The notes beneath the pieces are model-generated. The model had not been told where the DNA came from. It searched no databases and worked only from the letters and a program-made list of their open reading frames with translations. Position numbers and translations under genes: made by a program. From Sulfurimonas sp. (GTDB lineage Bacteria > Campylobacterota > Campylobacteria > Campylobacterales > Sulfurimonadaceae), in NCBI GenBank assembly GCA_027063645.1, contig JAMORK010000016.1, positions 1 to 36,188 on the forward strand: 36,188 nucleotides of DNA, given 5' to 3'. Positions 34,371 through 36,188 of this stretch are shown here, in pieces. How positions within the stretch are numbered: position 1 is the first letter of the stretch; each line of letters opens with the position of its first letter.

Positions 34371-35648
34371 TTAGAAGTTGAACTTAATAGCTAATGTAAG
34401 TGCTTGCTGAGCATGTTTTGTTGTAATATCACCAACTCCTACTGTTGCTGCACTAACAGTATCGCTTACCTCTGGAGAATATGTATATGCTGCATTTAAA
34501 GCAAGATTTTCAGAAAATGAATAACCACCACCTATTGTGATTGTTGATTCAACAGTTGCAGGGAACATTGCATAATTAAATAAGTTCATAGTATCGCCAT
34601 CTGTATTTGGAGCAAAACCACCAGTAACATTCGCTGTACTTTTATTGTTAGGTACCGGATTTTCTCCATAGTTATACCCTATACCTGCCCAATAAGATGT
34701 TGCCGTATATTTAACACCTAATGCATAAACAGTTTGATCATCCCAACCAAAATCTTTATATCCTTTTGCATCAGACCATTTTATCTCTTTAACATCAGCT
34801 GTCATTGTAAATGCATCCATATCATATGATACACCTACACCATATTCAGCAGGTTGTTCTAAATGATCTGATTTTCCTGGTAGAGCAGCAGGGTTTGAAC
34901 CGTAACCAAAAGCTGCAGCTGCTTGAGATATTTGATCTTTATATTCCATATCAATAGCAGACTTATAAACAGCACCAATAGTTAAAGTTTCTATAGGGTT
35001 GTAATATCCACCAACTTGAAATCCAAATCCAAAATCATTTGAAACACCACTACCAATATGATTGGTATCAGATGTATCATAATCAACACTTAATGCACCA
35101 TATTGTACAATCGCTGTTAAACCAATACCAAAAGTCTCATTACCATATGCTAAAGATGGTGCAAATTGCATTAACATTAGTGAACTTCTCATATTATATA
35201 GGTCAACTTTACCTAGCATATTGTTTAGTCCTCTGCTTCCTCGCCAATCAGTACCCATACCAGCAGTACCATACATACCAAGACCAAGTACAAGATCATC
35301 ATTGATTCTGTGTGCCAAAGAGATTGCAGGAATAACACTTATACCCTCATCACTTGTTTTACTTACACCAACACCAGGATTAGCTGCACTACCAGCAGTA
35401 GTACTTGCCTTCACATCTGCATCAAAAATTGTTCCTGCAAAAATAAATTCATCCTTTCCTTTCATTTTAGCTAAAAGAGCAGGATTCGTTAATGCATTTG
35501 CAGAACCCATATAGTGTGCAATACCTGTTCCACCAAGTGCTCTTGATTCAGCACTTAGTCCTATCATGTGATCACCATTTGTTGCGAATGCAGATGTTGC
35601 ACCTAAAGCCAATGCAGCTACTACTGCTAATTTAATTGTTTTTTTCAT
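34371..35648 (-). CDS. OmpP1/FadL-family outer-membrane protein
   Basis: A 425-residue beta-barrel protein. The signal peptide ends at AFA (about residue 22). The mature N-terminus, with NGDHMIGLSAESRALGG, followed by ANALTNPAL, is the hatch region typical of OmpP1/FadL proteins. The rest is alternating strands with Gly/Tyr/Asp-rich loops, and the protein ends in the aromatic KFNF needed for barrel insertion. FadL relatives let hydrophobic compounds cross the outer membrane; in a chemolithotroph the substrate could be fatty acids, hydrocarbons or hydrophobic sulfur species, which cannot be told from sequence. GAGGAG and a TATAAT box precede the ATG, and a terminator follows the stop. Confidence 0.9.
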   Translation of the reverse strand: MKKTIKLAVVAALALGATSAFATNGDHMIGLSAESRALGGTGIAHYMGSANALTNPALLAKMKGKDEFIFAGTIFDADVKASTTAGSAANPGVGVSKTSDEGISVIPAISLAHRINDDLVLGLGMYGTAGMGTDWRGSRGLNNMLGKVDLYNMRSSLMLMQFAPSLAYGNETFGIGLTAIVQYGALSVDYDTSDTNHIGSGVSNDFGFGFQVGGYYNPIETLTIGAVYKSAIDMEYKDQISQAAAAFGYGSNPAALPGKSDHLEQPAEYGVGVSYDMDAFTMTADVKEIKWSDAKGYKDFGWDDQTVYALGVKYTATSYWAGIGYNYGENPVPNNKSTANVTGGFAPNTDGDTMNLFNYAMFPATVESTITIGGGYSFSENLALNAAYTYSPEVSDTVSAATVGVGDITTKHAQQALTLAIKFNF

Positions 35649-35705
35649 TTTCTCTCCTCAGAGTAATTATTATTGAAACAGAAATTATCTATTTCGACTG
35701 CAAGC

Positions 35706-35711
35706 ATTATA
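35706..35711 (-). promoter_or_regulatory. -10 box of the fadL-like gene
   Basis: TATAAT on the minus strand, 57 bases before the ATG, followed by TGCTTGC. The leader of about 50 bases ends with the strong ribosome site GAGGAG. The stretch from here to about 35911 is AT-rich with no gene seen. Confidence 0.55.
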
Positions 35712-35911
35712 TGTGATAAAATTTTAATACAATCTTAAACGAAAATATATAACTATAACAATTATTTATACTTTAAATGCATAAAATCTATTTTTAGGTC
35801 TTTATTTATCAACAACATAAGCAAATGATATATAAATGACTAAATAAGGCTATTTATGAAGAGTTTTGATAAAAATCATTAGATATATATAATAAAAAAG
35901 AAATAATGAAT

Positions 35912-35960
35912 TTGTGATAAAAATATAACATTGTGCATATTTGTAACATTTTAATCACAA
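35912..35960. repeat. imperfect inverted repeat upstream of the fadL-like gene
   Basis: Two 18-base arms (35912-35929 and 35943-35960) match at 15 positions, starting TTGTGAT and ending ATCACAA, with a 13-base centre. A third half-copy, TAATCACA, follows at 35963-35970. It could be a terminator of the gene at the window edge or a regulator binding site. Confidence 0.35.
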
Positions 35961-35971
35961 ACTAATCACAT

Positions 35972-36188
35972 TTATGGGATTGTATCCAAGTAGTTACTAA
36001 AAAGCTTTCTCAATGAAATAGTTGTATATTCAGACAAAAGAGAGCTATTTTTAGGGAATAAAAGAAGAAATAATAAAAAAGTTACAATAATTAGCTTACA
36101 AATAAAGCCAACAAAGATCAATATAGATAGAATGGTAGTAAAAGTAAAAAGTGTTAATGATAAAAAATAAAGTGATTGGTAGAATAAG
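35972..36188 (-). CDS. possible C-terminal end of a membrane protein (partial)
   Basis: On the minus strand 71 codons stay open from the window edge to a TAA at 35972-35974. The reading begins with hydrophobic stretches (SLTLFTFTTILSILIFVGFI and LIIVTFLLFLLLF), which look like two transmembrane helices. It ends in a polar tail (LLSEYTTISLRKLFSNYLD). Because this strand is very T-rich, a chance open frame rich in Phe and Leu is quite possible. No family is recognised. Confidence 0.35.
   Translation of the reverse strand, partial: LFYQSLYFLSLTLFTFTTILSILIFVGFICKLIIVTFLLFLLLFPKNSSLLSEYTTISLRKLFSNYLDTIP

Noticed and set aside
35039-35514. Plus-strand open frames of 88 and 97 codons within the fadL-like gene.
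   Set aside because: They run antisense to a well-supported outer-membrane protein and have His/Tyr/Gln- or Pro/Ser-rich shadow composition.

Overview
The window looks like chromosomal core from a free-living Campylobacterota (epsilonproteobacterial) species, most like Sulfurimonas or a close relative. This is inferred from the low-GC sequence, from TATAAT-type -10 boxes without a strong -35, and from gene orders known in Helicobacter and Campylobacter: lspA-glmM-rpsT-prfA, comM-def-clpP-tig, and purM next to coaE-dapF. It also rests on respiratory genes (a multiheme c-type cytochrome, ccoG). No rRNA, tRNA, CRISPR array, insertion sequence or prophage was seen. Almost all of the window is coding.

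Region 1-4640: a truncated multiheme cytochrome c (minus) diverges from an RBBP9-type hydrolase. Two small unrecognised proteins follow on the minus strand. Then come an ABC-F ATPase and a GNAT acetyltransferase, which overlap in an ATGA. Region 4640-9950: a minus-strand run of a SpoU-type rRNA/tRNA methyltransferase, a degenerate EAL-HDOD protein and the 23S rRNA helicase DbpA. It diverges from an OmpR-type response regulator and histidine kinase pair. Region 9980-16850 (all minus): a YeiH-family membrane protein, a 1198-residue AsmA-like DUF748 protein, CcoG (cbb3 oxidase assembly), and a protein built like a serine recombinase but without the catalytic serine. This last gene has a near-consensus promoter surrounded by three TGACGA repeats.

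Region 17112-27610: metH (B12-dependent methionine synthase) faces comM. Upstream of comM is the cluster tig-clpP-GGDEF-like-def, and upstream of that glmM-lspA. Together these cover protein folding, proteolysis, N-terminal maturation, cell-wall precursor and lipoprotein processing. The GGDEF-like gene sits inside an otherwise conserved def/clpP pair and lacks the catalytic motif. Region 27679-32263: rpsT-prfA (plus), then speE-like-coaE-dapF (minus) diverging from a small DUF2892 membrane protein and purM (plus).

Region 32336-36188: a minus-strand exported set made of an OmpP1/FadL outer-membrane protein, ended by a clear terminator, then a periplasmic protein and a lipoprotein that overlap by 4 bases and both look DUF302-like. 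The last 540 bases hold the fadL promoter, an imperfect inverted repeat and possibly the C-terminal end of a membrane protein that enters from beyond the window.

The most interesting items are the domesticated recombinase-like regulator with its operator-like repeats in front of ccoG, the FadL/DUF302 export locus, the two catalytically degenerate c-di-GMP-type proteins, and the reduced SpeE-like protein. None can be called a proven new system from sequence alone.
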